From JBAXGW01 sp037139195 (GTDB taxonomy: Bacteria > Bacteroidota > Bacteroidia > Bacteroidales > JAHJDW01), in contig JBAXGW010000057.1 of NCBI GenBank assembly GCA_037139195.1, positions 1-28,834 of the forward strand: a DNA stretch of 28,834 nt, in the 5' to 3' direction. Every line of letters starts with the position of its first letter. Positions within the stretch are counted from its first letter, which is position 1. Positions 9,331 to 16,877 of the stretch are shown here, in pieces. Below the pieces are notes generated by a model. It did not search any database. It was not told the origin of the DNA and saw nothing but the letters and a program-made list of their open reading frames with translations. The position numbers were made by a program, and so were the translations under genes.

Positions 9331-10971
9331 ATGAAAAAAATAGTATTACTAATGTTAATTGCAGTTTTGGGTATAGCCAGTAATGCCCAAAATACAATAA
9401 ACGAAACCCAAAAACTAGCAACCCTTTGCAAAGTATGGGGATTCTTAAAGTATTATCATCCAAAAGTTGCCAAAGGTATATACGATTGGGATGTGGAATT
9501 AATAAAGAAAATACCTCAAATAAAATCAACAAAAACAAAAGAAGAAATCAATAAAATTTATGTTGAATGGATTGATGGATTGGGGAAGGTGAAAAAACGA
9601 AATATTAAAACCGACACAGTTGGATTGTTTACAAATAATTTTGATTTAATGTGGATTAGTGATACAAGCTTGTTTAGCGAAAATGTAATTAATAAGTTAA
9701 CATTTATAAGAGATAATCGAGCCAGTAAACAAAAATATTATGTAAAAGAAACTTCTACTTCACCAAGTTTTTCAAAAGAACGTATTTATTCCGAAATGAA
9801 ATTGCCTGCAGTTGAATATAGATTGCTAGGATTAGCAAGATATTGGAATATTGTAAATTATTATTATCCATATAAATATTTATTAAAAAACTGGAATAAT
9901 GTTTTGCCTGATTTTGTGTCAAAGTTTATAAATGCAAACGATACTTTAACTTATCATTTAGCAATAATGGAATTGTCTGCAAAGATTACAGACAGTCATA
10001 CTTCTTTTAGTTCAGAATACACAAACAATTATTTTGGGAATTATTATCCCCCAATTAAATACAGAATGATTGATAATAAGATAGTTGTGTTTGGCTTTTG
10101 GAATGATAGTTTGGCAAAAATTAACGATATTAAGAAAGGTGATGTTATTGTTGCATATGACAATATTAAAATGAAAGATTATATTGATAGCTATAAAAAG
10201 TATATGGGGGCATCAAATGAACCAACACAACTAATGCATATTAAAGCGCTTCTTTTGTTTAATAAGAAGGACTCGGTGTGTATTACTTACGAGAGGGATG
10301 GTAATATTTTTAAAAAAGATATAAAACTATATGAGTTTTCTGATTTTAAAATCAAAAAAGGAGAAAACCAATTAGGTTACAAAGATTTGAGTGGTGATGT
10401 TGGTTATTTAGATTTGAATAATTTAAGCTTAAAAAATATTGATTACGTAATGAAAAAGATGTTGAATAAAAAAGCAATTATTTTTGATATTAGAAATGGA
10501 AGTCATCAAACATTATATTCAATTGCTAATTATCTTAATAAAGATAGGAAGCAGTTTGCTCAGTTTTATGTTCAGGATTTTTCTATGCCTGGACAATTTA
10601 GATTTCAAAATAAAGCTTATTGTGGAAAGTATAGTAATCAGGGATATTATAGAGGTAAAGTGATAGTTCTGGTAAATGAATATACAATATGTCATGGGGA
10701 ATTCACATGTATGGCATTGCAAACAGCCCCTGATGTCAAAGTAATAGGGAGTCAGACTGCTGGAACAGATGGAAATGCTTCTACAATATTTTTTCCAGGT
10801 GGAAATTCTTTAATAATGACAGGAATTGGAGTCTGTTATCCCGATGGCAGAGAAACCCAAAGAATAGGCATTATTCCAGATATAGAAGTAAAACCAACAA
10901 TTGAAGGATTAAAATTAGGAAAAGACGAGGTTTTGGAGAGGGCAATTGAATATATAAATACTGGAAAATAA
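9331..10971 (+). CDS. Exported S41-family peptidase paralogue B with Cys at the nucleophile position
   Basis: 546 residues from the ATG at 9331, chosen because it begins a clean signal peptide (MKKIVLLMLIAVLGIASNAQ); a GTG at 9316 overlaps the preceding stop and would add only five residues. It is collinear with paralogue A: ETQKLATLCKVWGFLKYYHP, DSHTS with H223, PDZ-like IKKGDVIVAYDNIKM, IIFDIRNG, and GSQTAGTDGNAS. At the place of A's TQSHTEW it reads TICHGEF, so the nucleophile Ser is Cys454 (TGT at 10690-10692). A one-base AGT-to-TGT change explains this. The protein may be a Cys-dependent variant, or an inactive binding partner of A. The reading frame is otherwise intact. Confidence 0.85.
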   Translation: MKKIVLLMLIAVLGIASNAQNTINETQKLATLCKVWGFLKYYHPKVAKGIYDWDVELIKKIPQIKSTKTKEEINKIYVEWIDGLGKVKKRNIKTDTVGLFTNNFDLMWISDTSLFSENVINKLTFIRDNRASKQKYYVKETSTSPSFSKERIYSEMKLPAVEYRLLGLARYWNIVNYYYPYKYLLKNWNNVLPDFVSKFINANDTLTYHLAIMELSAKITDSHTSFSSEYTNNYFGNYYPPIKYRMIDNKIVVFGFWNDSLAKINDIKKGDVIVAYDNIKMKDYIDSYKKYMGASNEPTQLMHIKALLLFNKKDSVCITYERDGNIFKKDIKLYEFSDFKIKKGENQLGYKDLSGDVGYLDLNNLSLKNIDYVMKKMLNKKAIIFDIRNGSHQTLYSIANYLNKDRKQFAQFYVQDFSMPGQFRFQNKAYCGKYSNQGYYRGKVIVLVNEYTICHGEFTCMALQTAPDVKVIGSQTAGTDGNASTIFFPGGNSLIMTGIGVCYPDGRETQRIGIIPDIEVKPTIEGLKLGKDEVLERAIEYINTGK

Positions 10972-10972
10972 A

Positions 10973-11024
10973 AATACTTTTTTTCTTTCTTTTTCGTTAA
11001 TAGCAAGATTAAAATATCTTCATA
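10973..11024 (+). promoter_or_regulatory. Shared 52-bp leader, copy 2 (before the barrel gene)
   Basis: This copy starts one base after the stop of the second S41 gene and ends at the ATG at 11025. It is 43/52 identical to 7642-7693, so the barrel gene probably has its own promoter, regulated together with the peptidase pair. Confidence 0.65.
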
Positions 11025-11669
11025 ATGAAAAATATTTTTTGCATACTTCTCATGCTTTTTTTATCAAGCCAGCTTTTTGGTCAGTATTTTAACGGTGGCT
11101 TACATCTTGGACATAATTTTTCGCAAATGGTATTTAGTCATCGATATTATAAAAAGCAATATGATGATATTAAGCATGGTTGGGAAATTGGAGCTTTTAC
11201 AAATTTCAAAATCAATAAAAAAACAATTGGTCAGGTTGAAATTAATCTTATTCCTAAAGGGTTGAACAATAATTATCAGAACTATGATGGGTCAATTAGT
11301 TATAACGCAAATTATATTGAGCCTGCTTTTTTATTAAAGTATCAATTAGGGAAAAAGTTATATATAGGCGGAGGCTTTTCAATGGGGTATTTGATGAATA
11401 ATCGTGTCGTCCCGCATTTAGAGAAAAATTATTTAAATGTCGATAGTCTTACTTTCACAAAGTTTGATAAAAGCTTGGTAGCCCAGCTATCGTGGAGAGT
11501 AACTAATAAAATAGAATTAAATGTTAGGTTAACGCATTCTATAATTTCAATTTCCTCGTTTGACGAAAAAGCGTATTGGTTTATTTTTATTTATGGAAAT
11601 GATAAAGGCATTTTTAATCAAGTGCTTAGTGCAAATTTTTATTATACAATTAATAGCAAAAAGAATTGA
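11025..11669 (+). CDS. Outer-membrane beta-barrel protein
   Basis: 214 residues with a signal peptide (MKNIFCILLMLFLSSQLFGQ), then short alternating hydrophobic/aromatic strands with Gly-rich turns (FNGGLHLGHNFSQMVF, GWEIGAFTNFKI, LYIGGGFSMGYLMNN, LSANFYYTI). This is the pattern of the small 8-strand OMP_b-brl/PorT-like barrels common in Bacteroidota. The C-terminus has the usual aromatic strand followed by a short basic tail. No enzymatic motif is seen. It shares an upstream leader with the S41 peptidase pair, which hints at joint expression under envelope-related conditions (inference). Confidence 0.75.
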   Translation: MKNIFCILLMLFLSSQLFGQYFNGGLHLGHNFSQMVFSHRYYKKQYDDIKHGWEIGAFTNFKINKKTIGQVEINLIPKGLNNNYQNYDGSISYNANYIEPAFLLKYQLGKKLYIGGGFSMGYLMNNRVVPHLEKNYLNVDSLTFTKFDKSLVAQLSWRVTNKIELNVRLTHSIISISSFDEKAYWFIFIYGNDKGIFNQVLSANFYYTINSKKN

Positions 11670-11731
11670 AAAATATAGTTAATTATATAACCCCATATAT
11701 CTGCAAGCTTTTTGTTCTTTCACTTGATAGA

Positions 11732-11775
11732 CTTCGACTCCGCTCAGTCTGCGGTCACTCTGAGCGTAGTCGAAG
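11732..11775. repeat. REP-like palindrome, copy 1
   Basis: The left arm 11732-11747 (CTTCGACTCCGCTCAG) and right arm 11760-11775 (CTGAGCGTAGTCGAAG) pair over 16 bp with one mismatch around a 12-nt loop. The same 16-mer family recurs at 12865-12916, 21528-21543 and 21605-21620. Copy 1 lies at the 5' end of the next gene and is read through in frame. Confidence 0.85.
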
Positions 11776-11848
11776 AGCATTTACTGTTAGTGTTTTAATA
11801 AATCCTTGCGGAATTAAGGTAACCATTAAATCTCTCCGAGCTTTTTTA

Positions 11849-12772
11849 ATGGCGACTTTTGTATTAAGTACGGTTATTTCCATTGCTCAAACTGGAGCTT
11901 ATATTAAATATTTTCAATCGGTAGATTCTGCTGAATATCGCATGTTTGTTGGCGACTATGAGATAGCTGAGAAAATCTATCAAATGGCTTTTGCAAAAGT
12001 TCATCGTCCGTTAGAGCGCGATTGTTATATGCTTGCACGTTGCTATTCTAAAATGGGTCAGTACGATTCGGCTATTGTTTATCTAGAAAAATCGGCATCA
12101 ACTGCAATTGGCTCTAATAGAACTTTTAAAGTAATTCTTCAAGATCAATTTTATTTTCAAAACGTACTTTCGTTCGATAATGAGTTGTATGCTCGATTAG
12201 AAAAAATGGATTCGCTTAATGAATTATTGTATCAGAATGATTCGTTAATAAAAAAGATAAATTTTTTCATGTCGGATATATCTGCTGCTCAGAAAAAGAG
12301 CGACAATGCATTTTGGGATTCCGTAAGATTTCATAACGATACAGCAAATCCAGTCTATAAAAAGCATAAAGCTGTTCGTGATAGCGAAAGGATTGTTCAA
12401 TTAAAAAGAATAGTAGATTTTATCAAGCTAAATGGATATTTTGGGATTTTAACTTGTAGTAGCGACATGATACGATTATATTTAATTGGAATGACTTTTG
12501 AAATGTATTTGGATATTAAGCCCTATTTGTTGAAGGAGCTAGACGAGGGCACAATGATGCCTTATGAATTTGAAGATATCATATATTGGTTTGAATGTCG
12601 GGGAGAAAAGAAATGTTGTAGATATCCAAATGAATATTGTTCAGAATCTGATTGGGAGTCATTAATAAAACGAAGACAGGAATATGGTAGCAGTATATAT
12701 TTCGAATCTCTTAATAGGGATATTTTAGGCGAAAAGACTCTGTTTCCTTGGGTTGGCAGCATTGTTCATTAA
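11849..12772 (+). CDS. Exported TPR-like protein of unknown function
   Basis: The open frame extends back to a TTG at 11666, overlapping the barrel gene's stop. However, its first ~40 codons run through a REP palindrome and give a low-complexity basic peptide (DRLRLRSVCGHSERSRRA). The ATG at 11849 (residue 62 of the long frame) is the best start seen: it lies in a hydrophobic export-like segment (RAFLMATFVLSTVISIAQ), though part of that segment lies upstream of the ATG, so the true start could be a non-ATG codon nearby. Next comes a TPR-like pair of helices (FVGDYEIAEKIYQMAF, ARCYSKMGQYDSAIVYLEKS). The remaining ~230 residues are charged and helical with a Cys cluster (CRGEKKCCRYPNEYC) near the C-terminus. 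I do not recognise a family; periplasmic or lipoprotein-like localisation is inferred. Confidence 0.6.
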   Translation: MATFVLSTVISIAQTGAYIKYFQSVDSAEYRMFVGDYEIAEKIYQMAFAKVHRPLERDCYMLARCYSKMGQYDSAIVYLEKSASTAIGSNRTFKVILQDQFYFQNVLSFDNELYARLEKMDSLNELLYQNDSLIKKINFFMSDISAAQKKSDNAFWDSVRFHNDTANPVYKKHKAVRDSERIVQLKRIVDFIKLNGYFGILTCSSDMIRLYLIGMTFEMYLDIKPYLLKELDEGTMMPYEFEDIIYWFECRGEKKCCRYPNEYCSESDWESLIKRRQEYGSSIYFESLNRDILGEKTLFPWVGSIVH

Positions 12773-13012
12773 AGCTTGCTTAGCTTGCTACAAAGATATT
12801 GTTCTTTATTATTGAATTTCAACAGTTATACCGAAATACGTATTCAAATAGCTCAATAATTATCTTTCGACTACGCTCAAGATGACTGATATTAGTCACC
12901 CTGAGCGTAGTCGAAGGGCTGATAGATTGAACTATATTGAATATTCAATTGGTATTACTTGTAGTAAAAAATAAATTTCAATCTCACATTCCTTTATAAT
13001 TTAAAAAAAATA
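12773..13012. other. Intergenic spacer between TPR-like gene and MazEF
   Basis: AT-rich, with no open frame worth calling. It contains REP-like copy 2 and, further on, the MazEF promoter. The only other detail is a 9-bp tandem AGCTTGCTT repeat right after the stop. Confidence 0.6.
12865..12916. repeat. REP-like palindrome, copy 2 (long hairpin)
   Basis: The arms carry the TTCGACTACGCTCA core and extend inward through TGACT/AGTCA, about 23 paired positions with three mismatches (two would be G-U in RNA) around a 6-nt loop. It lies about 90 nt after the TPR-like gene and may act as an mRNA 3' end or simply be a dispersed repeat. Confidence 0.8.
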
Positions 13013-13044
13013 TTTGCAAATATCATAATTATGTACTTACTTTG
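13013..13044 (+). promoter_or_regulatory. Promoter of the mazEF operon
   Basis: TTTG (13013-13016), 20 nt, then TTACTTTG (13037-13044), one base off the TAnnTTTG consensus. It lies 23 nt before the antitoxin ATG. Confidence 0.55.
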
Positions 13045-13067
13045 TATCTACAAAATACATTAATTTT

Positions 13068-13313
13068 ATGGATATTTCAATTGTTCAAATAGGAAATTCA
13101 AAAGGTTTTAGATTGAGTAAAACAATTTTGGAAAAGTATAATATCACAGATAAAGTTGAGCTTATTCTTGAAAAAGGATATTTGATTCTTAAACCAAAAC
13201 CAAATCCTAGAAAAGGCTGGGAAAAGGCTTTTGAAAAAATGAACCAAAATGGGGACGATAAGCTTTTGATGAATGATATATTTGAAGAAGAAAGTTTTGA
13301 CGAATGGATGTAA
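13068..13313 (+). CDS. mazE: MazE-like antitoxin (AbrB/SpoVT fold)
   Basis: 81 residues. The N-terminal ~45 residues form the swapped-hairpin AbrB/MazE DNA-binding domain: ISIVQIGNSKGFRLSKTILEKY, then VELILEKGYLILKP. The acidic C-terminal tail (GDDKLLMNDIFEEESFDEW) is the part that in MazE wraps the toxin dimer and blocks its RNA site. The gene overlaps the toxin by 10 bp, which is typical of coupled translation. The MazE-MazF complex normally represses its own promoter. Confidence 0.9.
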   Translation: MDISIVQIGNSKGFRLSKTILEKYNITDKVELILEKGYLILKPKPNPRKGWEKAFEKMNQNGDDKLLMNDIFEEESFDEWM

Positions 13314-13627
13314 GACAGTATCAGATTGTGCTTGTAAATCTTGATCCAACCATTGGAAGTGAGATTAAGAAAACCCGCCCTTGTGTTGTAATTTCACCAA
13401 ATGAAATGAATAAACATTTGCAAACTATTGTAGTTGCTCCTATGACAAGTCAATCGAAGAGTTATCCAACTAGATCTGAGGTAAAACATGATAATAAAAA
13501 GGGTTGGGTAGTGTTAGATCAAATTCGCACAGTAGATAAACAGCGTATTGTAAAGATTTTGGATAAATTAAATGACAAAGAAGTTTCAAAAATAAAGTCA
13601 ATTATTAGAGAAACATTTGTGGATTAA
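13304..13627 (+). CDS. mazF: MazF/PemK-family mRNA endoribonuclease toxin
   Basis: 107 residues, normal for the family. It has the SH3-like core with GSEIKKTRPCVVISP (R25 is the conserved catalytic-site Arg), IVVAPMTS with T48, and a C-terminal VVLDQIRTVDKQRI segment. MazF enzymes cleave single-stranded mRNA at short sequence motifs; the motif here cannot be predicted. Both key residues are present, so the toxin looks intact. The gene is convergent with the lipid cluster; only 32 bp separate the two stops. Confidence 0.93.
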   Translation: MDVRQYQIVLVNLDPTIGSEIKKTRPCVVISPNEMNKHLQTIVVAPMTSQSKSYPTRSEVKHDNKKGWVVLDQIRTVDKQRIVKILDKLNDKEVSKIKSIIRETFVD

Positions 13628-13642
13628 GTCTTTATCCTTTAA

Positions 13643-13660
13643 AGTGTGAAAAACCACACT
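13643..13660. terminator. Weak hairpin between convergent genes
   Basis: AGTGTG (13643-13648) pairs with CACACT (13655-13660) around a 6-nt loop, between the mazF stop and the stop of the facing ligase gene. No proper T-run follows on either strand, so terminator function is doubtful. Confidence 0.3.
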
Positions 13661-16197
13661 CAACTAGCACCCAATAGCTTTTGATAATCAATTTTTGAGA
13701 AATGACGTGGGTCGCGAGGAATTCTGCTTACTATTTTTATTTCTTCAATTTCGGGTATCAAATTTTTTAGTGTTTTAAAAAGTACTTCTTTTGGCTTTTG
13801 TTTGTCGGCAATCTCAATAATGGCTATTATTTTCTCGTTTTTAAAAATTACGGTTCCACATTTTATGCCTTCAATCTGCGATATTTGGTATTCGGCAATA
13901 AATGGCGATATTATTTTGTCATCGAGATTAATTAAATTGCTGCATCTGCCTGTTAGATACAAAAGTCCGTCGTTACCAATAAATCCTGAGTCGCCTGTGC
14001 GATGCCAAATGGTATCTTTATCAATAATTTTATTCTGATTAAAAGCGTCTTCATTTCTAAAATAATTTTTTAAAACATGTTTCCCCGAAACGCTTATTTC
14101 TCCAATCTTACCTTTTGGAAGTTCAATTTTGCTAATCGATTTATTTTGTAGTATAATAGGCGTATTAATAATTGGAATAATTAATACTTCGGTGTTTTTA
14201 TCCACTCTTCCAACTAATAAACCGCCATCATCAAGTGTATTTTGATTAATTAATTGTTTGGCATTAACCGAACTAATAGGTTCTGATTCAGTAGAGCCAT
14301 AAATAATTTCAACTTCCGAATCCTCAAAAGCCCTGCAAATAGTATTTGCCATATTGGGAAATACAGGTGCGCCGCCAGTAAATACTTTTTTAACAATTGA
14401 TGTATAGGTATTGTTTTTGTTAATGTAAAGCGCTAATTTTTCTACAAAATAGGGCGAAGCCGTTATTTTTGTAATTTTATGATCGAGAATTTGTTGTATA
14501 ACAATTTCTGGTTTTAATTTTTCTGGCTTCTTTTGGTTGAAATCTGCTATCACGCTGGTTGAGCCAATTCCAAGGTTCATTAAAAGCACAATGGGCAAAG
14601 TTGTTAATTCAGTATCTTCGGCATTAGCTTTGGTATGCTCTTTTAATACTTGATATTGTGCATTTAAAAACTGATGGGTGCGATTAGCTGCTTTAGGTAT
14701 TCCTGTACTGCCTGTTGTAAATGTAATTAAAGCAGTGTCGCTTTCTAATACTGATTCAGATAGGCTTTCATCGGAAATAATATCAGTAGAAACATCTAAT
14801 TTTATTGGTATTTTTCTGATTTCGTTAAATAGAAGTCCTATAAATAGAAGTTTTTTAGGTGCAACAATTCCTTTGCAATCGGCAATTTTGCAACATAATT
14901 TAAGTCGCTTTATCGATGCCCACTCGTCAATGAAAACAGCTGTTGCGCCAATATTAAATATTGCTAATACTACAGTGTAAAGTTCTATGCTCATAGGAAC
15001 AAAAACAAGTATCCTATCACCTTTTTCAATGCCTTTGCTTTTCAAATATGCCGAATAATTATCGACCTCCTTTTTTAAATTTCCAAAATTTATAGATTTA
15101 TCAAGGTATTGTATGGCTTTTTTTTCAGGGAATTGTTTAGATGCTTCAAAGAAATAATTTACAATATTATTTTTAGCTGATGATTCAGTGTCTTCTAATT
15201 TTATTGGCATTCCATACAATGAATACCTCTGAAAAACCTCTCCACTCAAGTTTTTAGATACATTAGCACTAGTGCCGCCCTCAATTATAAATGCATGAAT
15301 AATTGATGTATAATCTTGTTTCGCATTTAATATTATTTCATTTAGCAAAACCTTGCCAAGTCCTGCGTATCTAATGCCTTCTTTAACGGCAAGTGTTTTT
15401 ACTATTAATTCTTTGCTTGCTTTATTGTTAAAATTATCGATGCAAAATAATAAGCCAACAACTTCATTGTTATCTTCGGCAATTAGTATGTGTTTTGGAT
15501 TGAATAGCTGTTGCAAAGGCTTGTATTTGCTGAAAAAATCTTGAAATGAAATAGTAGTAAACAGAAAATTGTTTTTAAACGCTTTAACACAAAAATCAAA
15601 AAGCGTTTTCATTTCTTCTTCAAATTTATTTAGGTTAATTGGGCGTATTGTAATATTTTGTTCTTCGAAATAGACTTTTCTATTGATTACAGATTCTGTA
15701 TTTGTAATCAATTGCTCGTCTTTAGCCGAAATATAATTTGCTATTGATGAAAAGCCGTAGTTTTCAAACTGATTCGAATAGTAATTATGATGAAAAGCTT
15801 CGGTTGTAAAAAGGTCTTTATTGTCATTTAATCTAAAACGATAGTCGTACCATGTTGAACCATTCATTGGTCCAATAATATACTCGGCATTTAGCAATTT
15901 GCATTCTTGGTAGGCTTTATCTAATAGTGTTTTTGATGTTATTAAGTCGTTTTCGCATTCGTAATTCCCAATACAAGATGCTTTTAGGTTTTGATGATAA
16001 AGCAATGTATTATTATAAATGGCAAATCTTCCTACTGGAACATTGTCTTTCAATAATACAAAGCATTTGTGAAGACAATCCAACTGAATATTCTCTTTTT
16101 GGTTTATTCGCAATGAATTATCGACATAAAGTAGTTTTGCTACTTCACCAAAAATTGAGTCATTGGGCAGACATTCAACAAATTGATAATTTTGCAT
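13660..16197 (-). CDS. GNAT-like / adenylate-forming ligase fusion
   Basis: 845 residues in two parts. Residues 1-~335 look like an N-acyltransferase (GNAT-type) region: FVLLKDNVPVGRFAIY, IIGPMNGSTWYDYRF, and a second half with ILIAEDNNEVVGLLFCID and LAVKEGIRYAGLGKVLLNEI (an acetyl-CoA loop-like RYAGLG). Residues ~345-845 form an ANL-superfamily ligase: P-loop TFTTGSTGIPK (492-502), IIYGSTESEP, HRTGDSGFIGNDGLLYLTGR, and C-terminal PRDPRHFSKID with K835 as the likely adenylation Lys. The RH..KI ending resembles OleC-like and fatty-acid ligases. It would activate an acid as acyl-AMP, and the front half may transfer an acyl group to an amine. Last gene of the minus-strand cluster, 2 nt after the kinase-like gene. 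The acid substrate is unknown. Confidence 0.8.
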   Translation of the reverse strand: MQNYQFVECLPNDSIFGEVAKLLYVDNSLRINQKENIQLDCLHKCFVLLKDNVPVGRFAIYNNTLLYHQNLKASCIGNYECENDLITSKTLLDKAYQECKLLNAEYIIGPMNGSTWYDYRFRLNDNKDLFTTEAFHHNYYSNQFENYGFSSIANYISAKDEQLITNTESVINRKVYFEEQNITIRPINLNKFEEEMKTLFDFCVKAFKNNFLFTTISFQDFFSKYKPLQQLFNPKHILIAEDNNEVVGLLFCIDNFNNKASKELIVKTLAVKEGIRYAGLGKVLLNEIILNAKQDYTSIIHAFIIEGGTSANVSKNLSGEVFQRYSLYGMPIKLEDTESSAKNNIVNYFFEASKQFPEKKAIQYLDKSINFGNLKKEVDNYSAYLKSKGIEKGDRILVFVPMSIELYTVVLAIFNIGATAVFIDEWASIKRLKLCCKIADCKGIVAPKKLLFIGLLFNEIRKIPIKLDVSTDIISDESLSESVLESDTALITFTTGSTGIPKAANRTHQFLNAQYQVLKEHTKANAEDTELTTLPIVLLMNLGIGSTSVIADFNQKKPEKLKPEIVIQQILDHKITKITASPYFVEKLALYINKNNTYTSIVKKVFTGGAPVFPNMANTICRAFEDSEVEIIYGSTESEPISSVNAKQLINQNTLDDGGLLVGRVDKNTEVLIIPIINTPIILQNKSISKIELPKGKIGEISVSGKHVLKNYFRNEDAFNQNKIIDKDTIWHRTGDSGFIGNDGLLYLTGRCSNLINLDDKIISPFIAEYQISQIEGIKCGTVIFKNEKIIAIIEIADKQKPKEVLFKTLKNLIPEIEEIKIVSRIPRDPRHFSKIDYQKLLGAS

Positions 16198-16199
16198 GA

Positions 16200-16877
16200 T
16201 TAATAAATAAAAAATTCAAAATAAATAATCAATATGCATACAGCTGTAAGTGGTATAGTTAGATTATCAAATCCTTTTGATGAAATAGCCTCAGTTATTG
16301 CAGTAGCCAATGCAATAATTGTTGATAAACAAAGTATTGTTGCAATTGAAAATGCGGTGAGCATATTAAATAAAACAATAGAAATGATAATTGCACTAAT
16401 AAAGAATGCTAATGAGCCAGAAAGCGTTTTGTTATCGTTGAAAATTTTAAATTTCCCATAAGGAAATCGTTTGCCCACCAAAGCTGCAATAGGATCGCTT
16501 TTTGCCATAATAAGAATTGGCAAATAAAAGAAAATGAGGTTGTTGTGAAATGAATAAATGATATAGCAAATATAAACAATTGCCGGATATAAGAGCGAAC
16601 CCCAAGTTAAACGGTCGACTGCATTAATAGATTTTAAAAAGTTGAATTTCAAACTGCTTAACAATAGAACCGCAAAAGAGCTGCAAAGCAATAGCACCGA
16701 CCAATGCGAACTTAAGTAGATTGGAAATAGCAGTGTTAGTAAACCCGTTGCAACATGGGATAGTTTGCGAGTGTATTCTGCTTTAACATTAAAAAAGTGA
16801 TATAAGATTTCACCAATTCCAAAAATCGTTAGAAACCCCGCACCTAAAAGAATTATTGAAAATAAATCGGCTATCAT
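16200..16877 (-). CDS. Phytol/dolichol-kinase-like CTP-dependent lipid kinase
   Basis: 225 residues, almost entirely membrane-spanning (about 6-7 segments). Conserved polar motifs match the dolichol kinase/phytol kinase (VTE5)/CTP-dependent diacylglycerol kinase family: TRKLSH (36-41), KSDPIAALVGKRFPYGK with D128-P129, NKTLSGS (149-155), and E196...GFDN (202-205) near the C-terminus. Family members phosphorylate a membrane alcohol such as phytol, dolichol or diacylglycerol, usually with CTP; automatic annotation often labels them phosphatidate cytidylyltransferase. Its start overlaps the previous gene's stop (ATGA). Between a BtaA-like gene and a ligase, and in a cluster with a prenyltransferase, a prenyl alcohol or isoprenoid lipid is the favoured substrate (inference). 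Confidence 0.78.
   Translation of the reverse strand: MIADLFSIILLGAGFLTIFGIGEILYHFFNVKAEYTRKLSHVATGLLTLLFPIYLSSHWSVLLLCSSFAVLLLSSLKFNFLKSINAVDRLTWGSLLYPAIVYICYIIYSFHNNLIFFYLPILIMAKSDPIAALVGKRFPYGKFKIFNDNKTLSGSLAFFISAIIISIVLFNMLTAFSIATILCLSTIIALATAITEAISSKGFDNLTIPLTAVCILIIYFEFFIY

Noticed and set aside
11732..12916. Paired REP palindromes flanking the TPR-like gene as ends of a mobile unit
   Set aside because: Copies of the same palindrome occur singly elsewhere in the window, and there are no target-site duplications or transposase.
16200..16877. Phosphatidate cytidylyltransferase (CdsA)
   Set aside because: The RK..H, DP.A, KT..GS and E...DN motifs fit the phytol/dolichol kinase family, and the protein is shorter than CdsA.
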